Source: Caulobacteraceae bacterium (lineage in GTDB: Bacteria; Pseudomonadota; Alphaproteobacteria; Caulobacterales; Caulobacteraceae). From it: 34,273 bases of DNA. How positions within the stretch are numbered: the first letter of the stretch is position 1; every line of letters starts with the position of its first letter. The notes under the pieces are model-generated. The model was not told where the DNA came from and did no database searches. It worked only from the letters and a program-made list of their open reading frames with translations. Of this stretch, positions 1 through 10,712 are shown piece by piece. Position numbers and translations under genes: made by a program. Location of the stretch: NCBI GenBank assembly GCA_025359665.1, contig JANYFU010000043.1, positions 1 to 34,273 of the forward strand, read 5' to 3'.

Positions 1-761
1 TAAAGCGTCGTCCAGTCGGCGACCACGCCCGAGAGATCGGCAAAATAGTCGACGTCGTCACCCGGCACCGGCAGATCGAGCATCCGGCGGTCGAGGAACA
101 CCGCCGACTCGCCGGTCTGCGCCAGCACGATGAACTCATGGGACAGATCGCCCCCGATCGGCCCGGTCTCAGCCCGCATCGGCACCGCCTGGAGACCCAT
201 GCGTTTGAAGGCGCGCAGATAGGCGACGAACATACGATTGTAAGCCGCCTTGGCATATTCTTCATTAATATCAAAAGAATATGCGTCTTTCATGAGAAAT
301 TCCCGGCCGCGCATCACCCCGAAACGAGGGCGCTGCTCATCGCGGAACTTCCATTGGATATGATAGAGGTTCTTGGGCAATTCCTTGTAGCTCTTTACAT
401 AGGCCCGGAAGATTTCGGTGATCATCTCCTCGTTGGTGGGTCCGTAGAGCAGCTCGCGGTCGTGCCGGTCGGTGATCCGCAGCATCTCCGCGCCATAGTC
501 GTCATACCGCCCGCTCTCCCGCCACAGGTCGGCGAGCTGCAGCGTCGGCATCAACACCTCGACGGCGCCGGCTCGGTCCATCTCTTCGCGGACGATCTGT
601 TCGACCTTCTTGAGCACGCGAAAGCCCAACGGCAGCCATGCATAAATGCCGGCGGCTTCCTGGCGCAGCATGCCGGCGCGCAGCATCAGCCGGTGCGAGG
701 TGATCTGGGCCTCGGCGGGATTCTGTTTCAGGACAGGCAGGAAGTAGCGCGACAGGCGCAT
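1..761 (-). CDS. proS: Prolyl-tRNA synthetase, N-terminal part (runs off the left edge of the window)
   Basis: Manual translation from ATG at 761: [90 protein letters not shown]...[14 protein letters not shown]...[20 protein letters not shown]; class II ProRS motifs. Not in the supplied ORF track because it is open at the edge. Confidence 0.95.
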   Translation of the reverse strand, partial: MRLSRYFLPVLKQNPAEAQITSHRLMLRAGMLRQEAAGIYAWLPLGFRVLKKVEQIVREEMDRAGAVEVLMPTLQLADLWRESGRYDDYGAEMLRITDRHDRELLYGPTNEEMITEIFRAYVKSYKELPKNLYHIQWKFRDEQRPRFGVMRGREFLMKDAYSFDINEEYAKAAYNRMFVAYLRAFKRMGLQAVPMRAETGPIGGDLSHEFIVLAQTGESAVFLDRRMLDLPVPGDDVDYFADLSGVVADWTTL

Positions 762-788
762 GATCGGAAAATCCTAGAGCGGAAACGT

Positions 789-1049
789 TCAGCGAGAGCC
801 GGGTATGTTCGGCAGCGTGATGAGATGGAAGCGCAGAACCGCCCAGAGGATGGCGAACAGGATCGCCGAAACCCAGCTGGTGGTGATGAACTTCTTCTTG
901 AGATTGGGATTGACCGGCGAGGACGGGTCACCGCCCCCCGGCACCGGAATGCCCTCCTCCGCATGGCTGCGCACGCCGAGCGGCAGTATGGCGAACAGCG
1001 TCGTCCACCAGATGGTCAGATAGATGGCTATGCCGGCTTCAATGCTCAT
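789..1049 (-). CDS. DUF1467 family small membrane protein (86 aa)
   Basis: MSIEAGIAIYLTIWWTTLFAILPLGVRSHAEEGIPVPGGGDPSSPVNPNLKKKFITTSWVSAILFAILWAVLRFHLITLPNIPGSR; two hydrophobic segments. Start overlaps the upstream epimerase stop (TGATG). Confidence 0.85.
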   Translation of the reverse strand: MSIEAGIAIYLTIWWTTLFAILPLGVRSHAEEGIPVPGGGDPSSPVNPNLKKKFITTSWVSAILFAILWAVLRFHLITLPNIPGSR

Positions 1050-1468
1050 CAGTGACCCGTGGGCTCGGCCATCAGCTCGATCAGCACGCCACCCATATCC
1101 TTGGGATGCAGGAAGATCACCGGCACACCGTGCGCGCCGATCCGCGGCTCGCCCGTTCCCAGCACCGTGGCGCCCTTGGCGCGCATGTCGTCGCGGGCGG
1201 CGATGATGTCGGGCACTTCGAAACACACGTGATGCTGGCCTCCCCGGGGGTTCTTGGCCAGGAAGCCATGGATCGGCGAGGCCTCGCCATAGGGTTCGAT
1301 CAGCTCGATCTGAGCGTTGGGAAGTTCCACGAACGACACCCAGACCCCTTGTTCCGGCAGGGCCTTTTTGGCGGTTACCGATGTGGCGCCCAGAATATCC
1401 ACGTAGAGCTTCCACGACTCTTCGATCGACGGGGTGGCGACGCCCACGTGGTTCAGCTTTCCGATCAT
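1049..1468 (-). CDS. mce: Methylmalonyl-CoA epimerase (VOC/glyoxalase fold)
   Basis: MIGKLNHVGVATPSIEESWKLYVDILGA...GQHHVCFEVPDI...GAHGVPVIFLHPKDMGGVLIELMAEP; typical MCE motifs. Confidence 0.92.
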   Translation of the reverse strand: MIGKLNHVGVATPSIEESWKLYVDILGATSVTAKKALPEQGVWVSFVELPNAQIELIEPYGEASPIHGFLAKNPRGGQHHVCFEVPDIIAARDDMRAKGATVLGTGEPRIGAHGVPVIFLHPKDMGGVLIELMAEPTGH

Positions 1469-1510
1469 CTCAAGGTTCCTTCCCGACGTTCTGGCGGCTT
1501 GTCCGATGGC

Positions 1511-3229
1511 TTATAGCCTCAGGACCGTGGTCTCCACCACCGGTCGGCGCTTCCAGATCCGGAACGCCGCCTTCTTCAGGGCACGGGACAACGCCGCTTC
1601 GACACTGTGGTCGTCTTCCCGATCGTCGGCCGACAAACGAAACAGGGCGTCCTTGGCTTCCTGGGCTAGGTCGTCGTGAGCCTCGTCGATCGGATAGTCC
1701 TTGCCGGCCGGCATGCCGATCGAGCGCACCTGCGGCCCGGACGCCAGCTTGCTCCGCCCGTCCAGCGCCACGCTTACCATCAAGACGCCATTGGTGGCGG
1801 CATGGCGGCGTTCGCGCAGGGCGTCGCCGTTTTCCGCCGTAACCACGCCAGCGTCGATATACAGCCGGCCCGAGGGCACCTCGTCGATGATCCCTGGCGC
1901 GCCCGGCGCCAGGCGGACCATATCGCCATTTCGCGGGGCGACGGCATGGGTCACCTGCAGGTCCTTGGCGAAAGCCGCGTGCTCAAGAAGATGACGCCGC
2001 TCGCCGTGGGTCGGGACCGCGATGTGCGGCCGGGCCCATTGATACATCCGCTTGAGCTCATCTCGGCACGGGTGGCCGGAGACGTGAATGCCGGGGTGAT
2101 CGCGTTCGGTGTAGAGTCGCACGCCCAGGTCGGCGAGTTTGTTCTGCATATTGCGGATCGGGATCTCATTCCCGGGGATAATCCGCGAGGAAAACACGCA
2201 GGAATCACCCTTGCCCAGCTTTACGTGGGGGTGACTACCGTCCGCCATACGCGACAACGCCGCCCTCACCTCACCCTGGCTGCCGGTGCACAGATAGAGG
2301 ATCTGGTTGTCGGGAAAGTGCCGCGCCTCGGCGTCCGAGATGAACGGTCCGACCCCCTCCAGCAAGCCGACCGACCGCGCCGCCTGGGACATACGGATCA
2401 TCGAGCGGCCCACCAGGCAGACGCGGCGGCCGTTGGCCTCCGCCGCCCGGATGATGGTGTCCATGCGGGCCACGTTGGACGCGAAACAGGCGGCCGCCAC
2501 CTTGCCCTTCAGCTGCCCAATCAGCGTGTTCAGCGTGACCCGTACGTCAGCCTCGGAGCCGGCTTCGCCATCCACGAATACATTGGTGCTGTCGCAGACC
2601 ATGGCCAGGATGCCCTCGTCGCCCAACTGTCGAATAGCGGCCTCGTCGGTGACCGGCCCGGTCAGCGGGTCGGGATCGATCTTCCAGTCGCCGGTGTGCA
2701 GCACCGTTCCGAGCGGCGTACGGATCGCCACGCCGTTCGGCTCCGGGATCGAGTGGGTCAGGGTTAGCAGGGTCAGTTCGAACGGCCCCAGTGTGAAGGT
2801 CCCGCTCAGTGGGATTTCCGTGATCGGCGCCTTGTCGAGCAGGCCCTTTTCCCGCAGCTTTTCGCGCAGCAGGAAAGCGGTGAACGGGGTCGCGTAGAGC
2901 GGCGCCTTGAGGCGTGGCCACAACCAGGCGACCGCGCCGATATGATCTTCGTGGGCATGAGTCAGAACGATGCCCAGGATGTCCTTGGCGTATTCCTCGA
3001 TGAAGGTCGGATCGGGCAGGATAAGCTCGACGCCCGGCGTGGTCTGGTCGCCGAAGGTCACGCCCAGATCGACCACGATCCACTTGCGGGCGTGAGGCGG
3101 TCCAAAGCCATACAGATTGAAATTCATCCCGATCTCGTTCGATCCACCGAGGGGAAGGAAGACGAGTTCGGCGCCAGATTCAGCGTGCCGAGGCTCAGCG
3201 TATCTGGGATTCGCGTTTCTGATGGTCAT
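1511..3229 (-). CDS. rnj: Ribonuclease J (beta-CASP metallo-beta-lactamase family)
   Basis: [52 protein letters not shown] motifs; 572 aa. Confidence 0.93.
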   Translation of the reverse strand: MTIRNANPRYAEPRHAESGAELVFLPLGGSNEIGMNFNLYGFGPPHARKWIVVDLGVTFGDQTTPGVELILPDPTFIEEYAKDILGIVLTHAHEDHIGAVAWLWPRLKAPLYATPFTAFLLREKLREKGLLDKAPITEIPLSGTFTLGPFELTLLTLTHSIPEPNGVAIRTPLGTVLHTGDWKIDPDPLTGPVTDEAAIRQLGDEGILAMVCDSTNVFVDGEAGSEADVRVTLNTLIGQLKGKVAAACFASNVARMDTIIRAAEANGRRVCLVGRSMIRMSQAARSVGLLEGVGPFISDAEARHFPDNQILYLCTGSQGEVRAALSRMADGSHPHVKLGKGDSCVFSSRIIPGNEIPIRNMQNKLADLGVRLYTERDHPGIHVSGHPCRDELKRMYQWARPHIAVPTHGERRHLLEHAAFAKDLQVTHAVAPRNGDMVRLAPGAPGIIDEVPSGRLYIDAGVVTAENGDALRERRHAATNGVLMVSVALDGRSKLASGPQVRSIGMPAGKDYPIDEAHDDLAQEAKDALFRLSADDREDDHSVEAALSRALKKAAFRIWKRRPVVETTVLRL

Positions 3230-4005
3230 TGTCCGGAAAGCTTGGTGTTGCGCCGAAAGATCTCGAGCAGGCCAAGAATGGTCAGGTCGTGATCGAAGTG
3301 GTCAATGGCGGTGGTGGCGCCATCGAACAGCGAGGCGATGCCGCCGGTGCCGATCACCGTCATCGGCGCATGATACTCGGCTTTGATCCGGGTGATGAGC
3401 CCCTCGATCAGCGAGACATAACCCCAGAACACCCCGGCCTGCATCGCCTCAACGGTATCCTTGCCGATGATGTGGGCCGGCTTCTGAATCGCCACCCGCG
3501 GCAGACGGGCGGCGGCCTCGTGGAGGGCCTGCATCGACAGATTGATGCCCGGAGCGATAGCGCCGCCCTCGAAAGCCCCGTCCTCGCCCACCACGTCGAA
3601 TGTCGTCGCCGTTCCCGAGTCGACGATCAGCAGCGCGCCTGGATAGGTGATGTGGGCGCCGACCGCGTTGACCAGCCGGTCGGCCCCCGCCTCCGAGGGT
3701 TTCTGGATGCGGATCGCGATGCCAAGGTCGACGTTCTCACCGACGATCATCGGCTCGACGCCCAGATATCGGCGCGCCAGGTTTCTCAGGTTGAACACCG
3801 ACTGAGGCACCACGCTGGAGACGATACAGGCGTCGATGTGGGTGAGCGACAAGTCCGCCATGGTCAGAAGTTGCGACAGCCAGACGGCGTACTCGTCAGC
3901 CGTGCGCGAAGCCTCGGTCGCCGCCCGCCACTGGGCAATCCAGGCCTTGCCGTCGTGGACGGCGAACAGGGTGTTGGTATTGCCTTGTTCAATGGCCAGA
4001 AGCAT
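3226..4005 (-). CDS. coaX: Type III pantothenate kinase
   Basis: [59 protein letters not shown]; start moved from 4050 to the ATG preceding [10 protein letters not shown]. Confidence 0.93.
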   Translation of the reverse strand: MLLAIEQGNTNTLFAVHDGKAWIAQWRAATEASRTADEYAVWLSQLLTMADLSLTHIDACIVSSVVPQSVFNLRNLARRYLGVEPMIVGENVDLGIAIRIQKPSEAGADRLVNAVGAHITYPGALLIVDSGTATTFDVVGEDGAFEGGAIAPGINLSMQALHEAAARLPRVAIQKPAHIIGKDTVEAMQAGVFWGYVSLIEGLITRIKAEYHAPMTVIGTGGIASLFDGATTAIDHFDHDLTILGLLEIFRRNTKLSGQ

Positions 4006-4091
4006 TGGAATCCTGCGGCGTGGCGCGAAGCGAAAGGCGGCCCTATACACGCCAGCGGGGCGGACGTCTTTCTAGAACAACAGGCGGCCGG

Positions 4092-4829
4092 CTAGAAGAA
4101 CACGTCGCCGGCGGTGATCCGTCGGATATTCCCGTCATCCAGTCGAAGACGAAGCGCGCCGTCGGCGTCCAGGCCCTCGGCAATGCCTCTCACCGTTTCC
4201 CCGGTCAGGTGGGCTGAGCAAGGCTCGCCCAGGCCGAAGGCGCGCCGGGTCCAGGCGGCCGCGATGGGACCAAAACCCTCGCTCTCCCAAAGCGCGCGCC
4301 ACCGTTCGAAAGCCGGCGAAAGCACGTCGAGAGCCCGCCGGGGCGTCGGCGGCGACCCGTCCATGTGATCGGCCAGGCAGGTCACCGGTCGATTAACATC
4401 CGGGGCACGGGACAGGTTCACCCCGCAACCCACGGCCAACCACAAACCCTCCGGTCCCAAAGAGCCGGACTCAACCAGGATGCCGGCCGTCTTGCGGCCT
4501 TCGATCATGGGGTCGTTGGGCCACTTCAGCTTGACCAGCGCAGGCGGCGCGAAGGCGGCGGCCAGATCGGCCACGGCCAGGGCGGCGACGAACGAAACCT
4601 GCGCCGCCTCGCCCGGAGGCTTCGAGGTGGTGAACAGATAAGTGGCGGCCAGGTTACCCTCACCGGTCTCCCAGGCCCGGCCCCGGCGACCCCGACCCTG
4701 GTGCTGCCGCAGCGCCGTTATCCACACCGGTCCCGCCTCGTGCGCCTCGGCCAGACGGCGGGCCTCGGCGTTAGTGGAATCGATGTCGTCGAAGGCGATG
4801 ATACGCGGAGACTCAGCCATCGCGGCCAT
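4092..4829 (-). CDS. birA: Biotin--[acetyl-CoA-carboxylase] ligase
   Basis: FDDIDSTNAEA, QHQGRGRRGRAWETGEGNLAATYLF, LKWPNDPMIEGRKTAGILVES; catalytic domain only, no N-terminal HTH. Start could be the ATG at 4820. Confidence 0.92.
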   Translation of the reverse strand: MAAMAESPRIIAFDDIDSTNAEARRLAEAHEAGPVWITALRQHQGRGRRGRAWETGEGNLAATYLFTTSKPPGEAAQVSFVAALAVADLAAAFAPPALVKLKWPNDPMIEGRKTAGILVESGSLGPEGLWLAVGCGVNLSRAPDVNRPVTCLADHMDGSPPTPRRALDVLSPAFERWRALWESEGFGPIAAAWTRRAFGLGEPCSAHLTGETVRGIAEGLDADGALRLRLDDGNIRRITAGDVFF

Positions 4830-6591
4830 ACGGCGAAGGGCCGCCGTCGGCGATGAAGCGATCGATGCGGGCCGTCAGCACCGGCATTGGAACCGAACCC
4901 AGCTGGAGCACGGTGTCGTGAAAGGCCCGGATGTCGAACCCGGCGCCCAGAGCGGCCTCTGATTTTCGACGGGCCTCGAGGATGGTCATCTGTCCCAGAT
5001 AGTAGGCCAGGGACTGGCCCGGCCAGGCGATATAGCGATCGACCTCGGTGCCGATCTCATGTTCCGATAGCGCGGTGTTGTCGGCCAGATAGGCCAGCGC
5101 CCGTTCCCGCGACCAGCCCTGGGTATGGACGCCGGTGTCGACCACCAGCCGCGCCGCCCGCCACGCCTGATAGCTGAGCATGCCGAAGCGGTCATAAGGG
5201 CTCTCATACATCCCCATCTCTTCGCCCAACCGTTCGCAGTAGAGGGCCCAACCCTCGCCGAACGCCGAGATATAAGTCTCGCGGCGGAAGGCCGGCAGGC
5301 TGGCGTTCTCCTCGGCCAGCGGCATCTGGAAGGCGTGACCGGGCGCCGATTCGTGCAGAGTCAGAGCCGTCAGTGCATAGAGCGGGCGCGATGGCAGATT
5401 ATAGGTGTTGACCAGATAGACCCCCGGTCCGCCCCGGCCGGCGGTGTAGAACGGCGCGATATCGTCGGGCACCGGTACGATGGCGAACCGCCGCCTGGGC
5501 AAACGCCCGAACCAGTCGCCAGCCTTGCCATCGAAGGTCTTGGCGATCCACGCCGCCCGGTCGAGCAGCGCCTGGGGCGTGGTCACATAGAACCTTGGAT
5601 CGGCGCGCAGGTGTTTGAGAAACGCTCCAAGGTCGCCCTCGAATTTCACCTCGGACCGCACCGTCTCCATCCGGCCCCGGATCAGGGCCATCTCGGACAG
5701 GCCCAGCGCGTGGATGCGCTCGGGCGTCCATTCCAGGGTGGTGAATTCCTTGATCTTGGACTGATAATATTCCCGTCCACCCGGCAGGGAATCGGCGTCC
5801 AGAGCCTCGCGGGCGCCGGGAATATAGCTGGTCCTCAGAAACCCCAGCAGCTCGCGGTGCGCGGGGATCACCGCTTCGTTGATGGCAGCGACGCCCCGGG
5901 CGCGAAGCTCGGCGGCTAGAGCTGGCGAGAATCCGGCTGGCATGGTCTGGAACGGCTTGAAATACACCGTGGCTTCCGGTGAAGCCGCGTCCGCCACCGA
6001 GGCGACCGACAGGTCCCTCCCCTTCAAGGTCACCTTGGGCGGCGTGAAGCCGCGGACCAGACCCGCGCGCATATTGGCGATCTGGTCGCTAAAATAGCGC
6101 GGATAGCACCGCAAACGGGCGATATAGTTGCGGTAGTCGGCCTCGGTATGGAACGTCCGGCGCGACACGCCGGTCAGGTCGCTCCAGAACGCGCTGTCGC
6201 TATTGACCGGCTTTTCCCAGTCTCGCCAGACCTGGGCGGTGATCAGCACATCGATCTGGGCGGTGTAGACGGCGTAGTTTATCCGATCCTCCGAATCGAG
6301 CCCCGCCGGGTCGATCGCCGCCAGCCGGGCGCGCACGTCACGCCAATAGGCCAGCCGGCGCTCCTGGGCGGCCGGACTCTCGTCCGGCAAGAAGGACGGA
6401 ATCGGCTTCCTGGGGTCCTCCTCGTCAGGATACTGCGCGTCGCGCCAGGACCATTCGGCCGAATACAAAGCCTTGAACGTCTGGCCGGTTGCGGAGTCAC
6501 CAGTGGCGCGGGCCAACGCCGGAACGGCCAACGCGGCGACCGGCAATGTGCCGGCGAATATCCGGCGGGTGACCTCGACCAATTCCAGCAC
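4813..6591 (-). CDS. Exported DUF885 family protein (predicted zinc peptidase-like)
   Basis: HESAPGHAFQM (HExxPGH motif), EGWALYCERLGEEMGMY, EVDRYIAWPGQSLAYYLGQ. ORF runs to 6786, but the signal peptide (VTRRIFAGTLPVAALAVPALARA) implies GTG at 6591 or TTG at 6582 as start. Confidence 0.88.
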   Translation of the reverse strand: MLELVEVTRRIFAGTLPVAALAVPALARATGDSATGQTFKALYSAEWSWRDAQYPDEEDPRKPIPSFLPDESPAAQERRLAYWRDVRARLAAIDPAGLDSEDRINYAVYTAQIDVLITAQVWRDWEKPVNSDSAFWSDLTGVSRRTFHTEADYRNYIARLRCYPRYFSDQIANMRAGLVRGFTPPKVTLKGRDLSVASVADAASPEATVYFKPFQTMPAGFSPALAAELRARGVAAINEAVIPAHRELLGFLRTSYIPGAREALDADSLPGGREYYQSKIKEFTTLEWTPERIHALGLSEMALIRGRMETVRSEVKFEGDLGAFLKHLRADPRFYVTTPQALLDRAAWIAKTFDGKAGDWFGRLPRRRFAIVPVPDDIAPFYTAGRGGPGVYLVNTYNLPSRPLYALTALTLHESAPGHAFQMPLAEENASLPAFRRETYISAFGEGWALYCERLGEEMGMYESPYDRFGMLSYQAWRAARLVVDTGVHTQGWSRERALAYLADNTALSEHEIGTEVDRYIAWPGQSLAYYLGQMTILEARRKSEAALGAGFDIRAFHDTVLQLGSVPMPVLTARIDRFIADGGPSPYGRDG

Positions 6592-6822
6592 TCCAAAGGA
6601 CCGGGCGCCAGGCGCCGTTGGCGTGGTCAATACAGGGAGAGGGGCAACGTTCGCTATCCCCCTTCCAAGGTAACCCCAATTGGGCCGGCTTGACCTGGAA
6701 TTTGGCGCGTTTGGCCAGTCGCTAGGCGGCGGTGTTTGAAGGCATTCGAGGTCGTCGGGATAGGCGGTTGAGAAAATACGATCCATGCTCTAGCGTCCGC
6801 ACTATCTTCGCAATCGTCCAGG

Positions 6823-7752
6823 ATGGTCATGGACCCGCTTTCCGATGTGCTGTCGCTGCTCAAGCCGCGCAGCTATATGTTCCGAGGCATCGATGTGGGT
6901 GGGCAATGGTCGATCCATTTTCCCCAGTCCGACGGTATCAAATGCTACGCGGTGATTTCCGGCGAGTGCTGGCTGTGCCTGGAGGGCGTTTCCGACGCGG
7001 TGCGCCTTACAGCCGGGGACTGCTTTCTGTTGCCAAGAGGGCTCGCCTTTCGCCTCGCCAGCGACACGACCCTGACGCCCATCGACGCCAAGAGCTTCAT
7101 TTCCAGCGCGCGAGAGGGTGGCGTCGCTTGCTTTAACGGTGGGGGAGATTGCTTTGGCATCGGCGGCTACTTCGCTTTCGCCGGAGATCATGCCGATATC
7201 CTGCTGGGCGTGTTGCCGCCTATCATTCATATCCGCAATGAAGCGGACAAGGCCGCCCTGCGCTGGTGTCTCGAACGGCTTATGCAGGAACTGAGCGACC
7301 CGCGGCCGGGCGGCGCGCTGATCGCCGAGCACCTCGCTCACATGCTGCTGGTTCAGGCCTTGCGGCTGCACATGGCAGAGGGGGCGAGTGGTGGCATCGG
7401 GTGGCTGTTCGCCCTGGCGGACAAACAGATGCGGGCGGCTATCGGCGCCATGCACGCCGATCCGGCGCATCGTTGGACACTGCAGGCGCTGGCGGAGCGT
7501 GCCGGCATGTCGCGATCGGCCTTTTCCCTGAAATTCAAGGAGACGGTCGGAGCCTCCCCGATGGAGTATCTGACACGCTGGCGAATGCTGCTGGCGGGAG
7601 ACAGGCTGACGAATTCCAACGATCCCATTTCCGTCATCGCGCCGTCACTGGGCTACGACTCCGAAAGCGCCTTCAGCACCGCCTTCAAAAGGGTGATGGA
7701 TTGCTCGCCGCGGCGATATGCTCGCGGCCGGTCCGAACTCGAACCCGCCTAG
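6823..7752 (+). CDS. AraC family transcriptional regulator with N-terminal cupin domain
   Basis: MDPLSDVLSLLKPRSYMFRGIDVGGQWSIHFP...GDCFLLPRG cupin region; C-terminal HTH WTLQALAERAGMSRSAFSLKFKETVGASPMEYLTRWRMLLA...SVIAPSLGYDSESAFSTAFKRVMDCSPRRY. Start may be 6829. Confidence 0.92.
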   Translation: MVMDPLSDVLSLLKPRSYMFRGIDVGGQWSIHFPQSDGIKCYAVISGECWLCLEGVSDAVRLTAGDCFLLPRGLAFRLASDTTLTPIDAKSFISSAREGGVACFNGGGDCFGIGGYFAFAGDHADILLGVLPPIIHIRNEADKAALRWCLERLMQELSDPRPGGALIAEHLAHMLLVQALRLHMAEGASGGIGWLFALADKQMRAAIGAMHADPAHRWTLQALAERAGMSRSAFSLKFKETVGASPMEYLTRWRMLLAGDRLTNSNDPISVIAPSLGYDSESAFSTAFKRVMDCSPRRYARGRSELEPA

Positions 7753-7784
7753 CCCGAGCTAAGGCCGATCGGGGCGTCGATGGG

Positions 7785-9218
7785 CTATCGCGCCGATAAG
7801 GCCACCGCAGCGGCCTGGGCCAGCGGATCGAGATAGATCAAAGCGATCAGCACCACCGGCAGGGCGAAAAGCGCCGCGCCATAGGTGACCAGCCTGGCCT
7901 CCATGGGCGGGGCGTCGGTGACGCCCGGGCTCGGGTCAAGCCACATCACCTTGATAAGCCGCAGATAGTAGAAAGCGGCCACCACGCTGCCGACCAGGGC
8001 CGCCACGGCGACCGGCGCCAGACCCGCTCCGGCGGCGGCCTTGAATACATAGTATTTGCCCCAAAGCCCGCTGATCGGCGGCAGCCCGATGCCCGAAAGG
8101 GCGAAGACGGTCATCGAGATGGCCAGCGCCGGCCTCTCCTTCACCAGGCCGGCAAAATCGGCGATGGACTCCATCGGCTTGCCGCCGCGCGAAAGCGCCG
8201 CGAGGCAGGCGAAGAATCCGGTTACATCAACCACATAGAGCACCATGAACATCAGCATCGACTGAATGCCGCTCGCTCCGCCAGCCGCCAAGCCGACAAG
8301 GGCATAGCCGATGCCGGCGATCGAGGAATAGGCCCAGAGGCGCTTAAGGTTGCTTTGGGCCAGACCGGCGAAGGCGCCGATAGCCACGGACAACAGGGCC
8401 ATAACCACCAGAATCTGTCGCCACTGGCCCACGGAGTCACCAAACGCTTGGCTCAATACCCGGGCCAGCAGCACCATAGCGGCCAGTTTCGGCGCCCCGG
8501 CGAAGAAGCCCACTACCGGCGTGGGAGCCCCCTCATATACGTCCGGTGTCCACATATGGAACGGCGCGGCGGACACTTTGAACGCTATGCCGGCGATCAC
8601 GAAAACCAGGCCAAACAGTGCGCCAAGACCAGCCCCGTGGCTCATGGCCGTAGCGATGACCTCGAAACGGGTCGAGCCGGCGAAGCCGTATACCAGCGAA
8701 GCGCCATAGAGTAGGATGCCCGAGGACAGGGCCCCAAGCACGAAATACTTCAGGCCGGCCTCGGAGGATTTCTCGTCGTCCTTGTGGAAAGCCGCGAGGA
8801 TGTAGAGCGCCAGCGACTGCAGTTCGATCGAGACATAGAGACTGATCAGGTCGCCTGCCGAGACCATCATGCCCATGCCCAGCGCCGCCAGCAGCACCAG
8901 GATCGGGAACTCGAAACGAGCCATGCCGCGCCGGGCGAACCAGCGCTCGCCCAGCGGAATCGCGGTCGCGCTGGCCAGATAGATCACCACCTTGGCGAGG
9001 GCGGAGCCCGCATCGGCGATCAAGCCGCCGGAAAAGGCCCGGCCATGGGGCCCAAAGGCGGCCGCGACCGAGGCGAGGATCAGGGTCGCCACGGCGGCGG
9101 CGGTGAATAGCGTGGTGGTGCGGGCTTGAAACGCGCCCCACGCCAGCATCGCCAAGGCGGAAATGGCGAGGATCAGTTCAGGGCCGGCCAAGGCCGCGGC
9201 GTTGGGAAAAGTCATCAC
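7785..9218 (-). CDS. nuoN: NADH-quinone oxidoreductase subunit N
   Basis: Proton_antipo_M type protein; YVSIELQSLALYILAAF, ALSGIGLPPISGLWGKYYVF; distal gene of nuo operon. Confidence 0.96.
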   Translation of the reverse strand: MMTFPNAAALAGPELILAISALAMLAWGAFQARTTTLFTAAAVATLILASVAAAFGPHGRAFSGGLIADAGSALAKVVIYLASATAIPLGERWFARRGMARFEFPILVLLAALGMGMMVSAGDLISLYVSIELQSLALYILAAFHKDDEKSSEAGLKYFVLGALSSGILLYGASLVYGFAGSTRFEVIATAMSHGAGLGALFGLVFVIAGIAFKVSAAPFHMWTPDVYEGAPTPVVGFFAGAPKLAAMVLLARVLSQAFGDSVGQWRQILVVMALLSVAIGAFAGLAQSNLKRLWAYSSIAGIGYALVGLAAGGASGIQSMLMFMVLYVVDVTGFFACLAALSRGGKPMESIADFAGLVKERPALAISMTVFALSGIGLPPISGLWGKYYVFKAAAGAGLAPVAVAALVGSVVAAFYYLRLIKVMWLDPSPGVTDAPPMEARLVTYGAALFALPVVLIALIYLDPLAQAAAVALSAR

Positions 9219-9224
9219 GGCGCT

Positions 9225-10712
9225 CTACTTTCCCGTGGCCGCGCGAAACGCGTCGACCAGATGAACCGTCGAGGCGTTCGTGAAGCTGAACACCAGGCCG
9301 GGCTGGAAGCCGAGCACCAAGGTGGCGAGGATCAACGGCGCGAACACCAGCATCTCGCGCCCACCCATATCGCCGATCGTCGCCAGGGCGGGGTTGGTCA
9401 GTTCGCCGAACACGATACGGCGATAGAGAGTCAGGGCGTAGACGGCCGAGAGGATGACACCGGAGCTAGCGATGATCGCCGTCCAAGTCGAGGCTCCATA
9501 GGTTCCCGTCAGGGTCAGAATCTCTCCCACGAAGCCGCTGGTTCCGGGAAGGCCGACATTGCCCATGGTGAACAGCATGAACACCGCCGCGTAGATCGGC
9601 ATGCGGTTCACCACCCCGCCGTAGAAGGCGATCTCGCGGGTGTGCATCCGATCGTAGACCACCCCGACGCAGAGGAAGAGCGCGCCGGAGATCACGCCAT
9701 GGCTGAGCATCTGGAACAGTGCGCCTTGCTCGCCCTGCAAGGTGCCCGAGAAGATACCCATGGTGACGAAGCCCATGTGCGCCACCGACGAATAGGCGAT
9801 CAGCTTCTTCATGTCGGTCTGCCGGAAGGCCACCAGCGAGGTGTAAACGATGGCGATCGCCGACAGAGCGTAGATCAGCGGCGCGAACTGGTGGCTGGCG
9901 ATCGGAAACATCGGCAGGGAAAACCGCATGAACCCGTAGCCGCCCATCTTGATCAGGATGCCGGCCAGGATCACCGAGCCGGCCGTCGGCGCCTCGACGT
10001 GGGCGTCGGGCAGCCAGGTGTGAACCGGCCACATCGGCATCTTCACAGCGAACGAGGCAAAGAAAGCCAGCCACAGCCAGACTTGTACTCCGGGCGCGAA
10101 GTGGTAACGCATGAGCTCGGGAATGCTGGCGGTATGGGCGATCGAGATCATCGCCAACACGGCGGCCAGCATGAGGACCGAGCCCAGCAGGGTGTAGAGG
10201 AAAAACTTGAACGCCGCATAGATGCGGTTCTTGCCGCCCCAGATGCCGATGATCAGAAACATCGGGATCAGCTGGGCCTCGAAGAACAGGTAGAAGACCA
10301 GCAGGTCGAGGGCGCAGAACACGCCGATCACCAGGCTCTCTAGCACCAGGAAGGCGATCATATATTCGATCACCCTGGTCTCAATCGATTTCCAGCTGGC
10401 CAGAATGCAGATCGGCATCAGGAAGGCGGTCAGCAGCAGGAACAGCACCGAAATGCCGTCAACTCCCATGTGGTAATGCAGGCCTGAGAACCAGACCGCG
10501 TCTTCGGTGAACTGGAAGCCACTCTGGGTCCGGTCGAACGACATCACCAACAGGATAGACAGGGCGAATGTGGCCAGAGTGGTGGCCAGAGCGATCCAAC
10601 GCGCGGCCAAAGCGGCGCGGGCCTCGTCGCCCTTGCCGACCAGACGCAGCAGCAGGATGGCCGCCACGCCGATCAGAGGCGCATAGGTGGTTAGCGAGAG
10701 GATGCCGGTCAT
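9225..10712 (-). CDS. nuoM: NADH-quinone oxidoreductase subunit M
   Basis: [15 protein letters not shown]...[57 protein letters not shown] overlap with the nuoL stop. Confidence 0.97.
   Translation of the reverse strand: MTGILSLTTYAPLIGVAAILLLRLVGKGDEARAALAARWIALATTLATFALSILLVMSFDRTQSGFQFTEDAVWFSGLHYHMGVDGISVLFLLLTAFLMPICILASWKSIETRVIEYMIAFLVLESLVIGVFCALDLLVFYLFFEAQLIPMFLIIGIWGGKNRIYAAFKFFLYTLLGSVLMLAAVLAMISIAHTASIPELMRYHFAPGVQVWLWLAFFASFAVKMPMWPVHTWLPDAHVEAPTAGSVILAGILIKMGGYGFMRFSLPMFPIASHQFAPLIYALSAIAIVYTSLVAFRQTDMKKLIAYSSVAHMGFVTMGIFSGTLQGEQGALFQMLSHGVISGALFLCVGVVYDRMHTREIAFYGGVVNRMPIYAAVFMLFTMGNVGLPGTSGFVGEILTLTGTYGASTWTAIIASSGVILSAVYALTLYRRIVFGELTNPALATIGDMGGREMLVFAPLILATLVLGFQPGLVFSFTNASTVHLVDAFRAATGK

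Noticed and set aside
138-1055. 305-aa plus-strand ORF
   Set aside because: Antisense to proS and DUF1467, both clearly coding on the minus strand; composition typical of GC-rich shadow frames.
1676-2767. 363-aa plus-strand ORF
   Set aside because: Antisense shadow of RNase J; no recognisable protein features.
7266-7799. 177-aa plus-strand ORF in another frame
   Set aside because: Overlaps the AraC C-terminal HTH coding region in an alternative frame without independent support.
9126-10343. 405-aa plus-strand ORF, rich in H/Q/R/D/E
   Set aside because: Mirror frame of nuoM hydrophobic codons; composition is a direct by-product of antisense translation of transmembrane segments.
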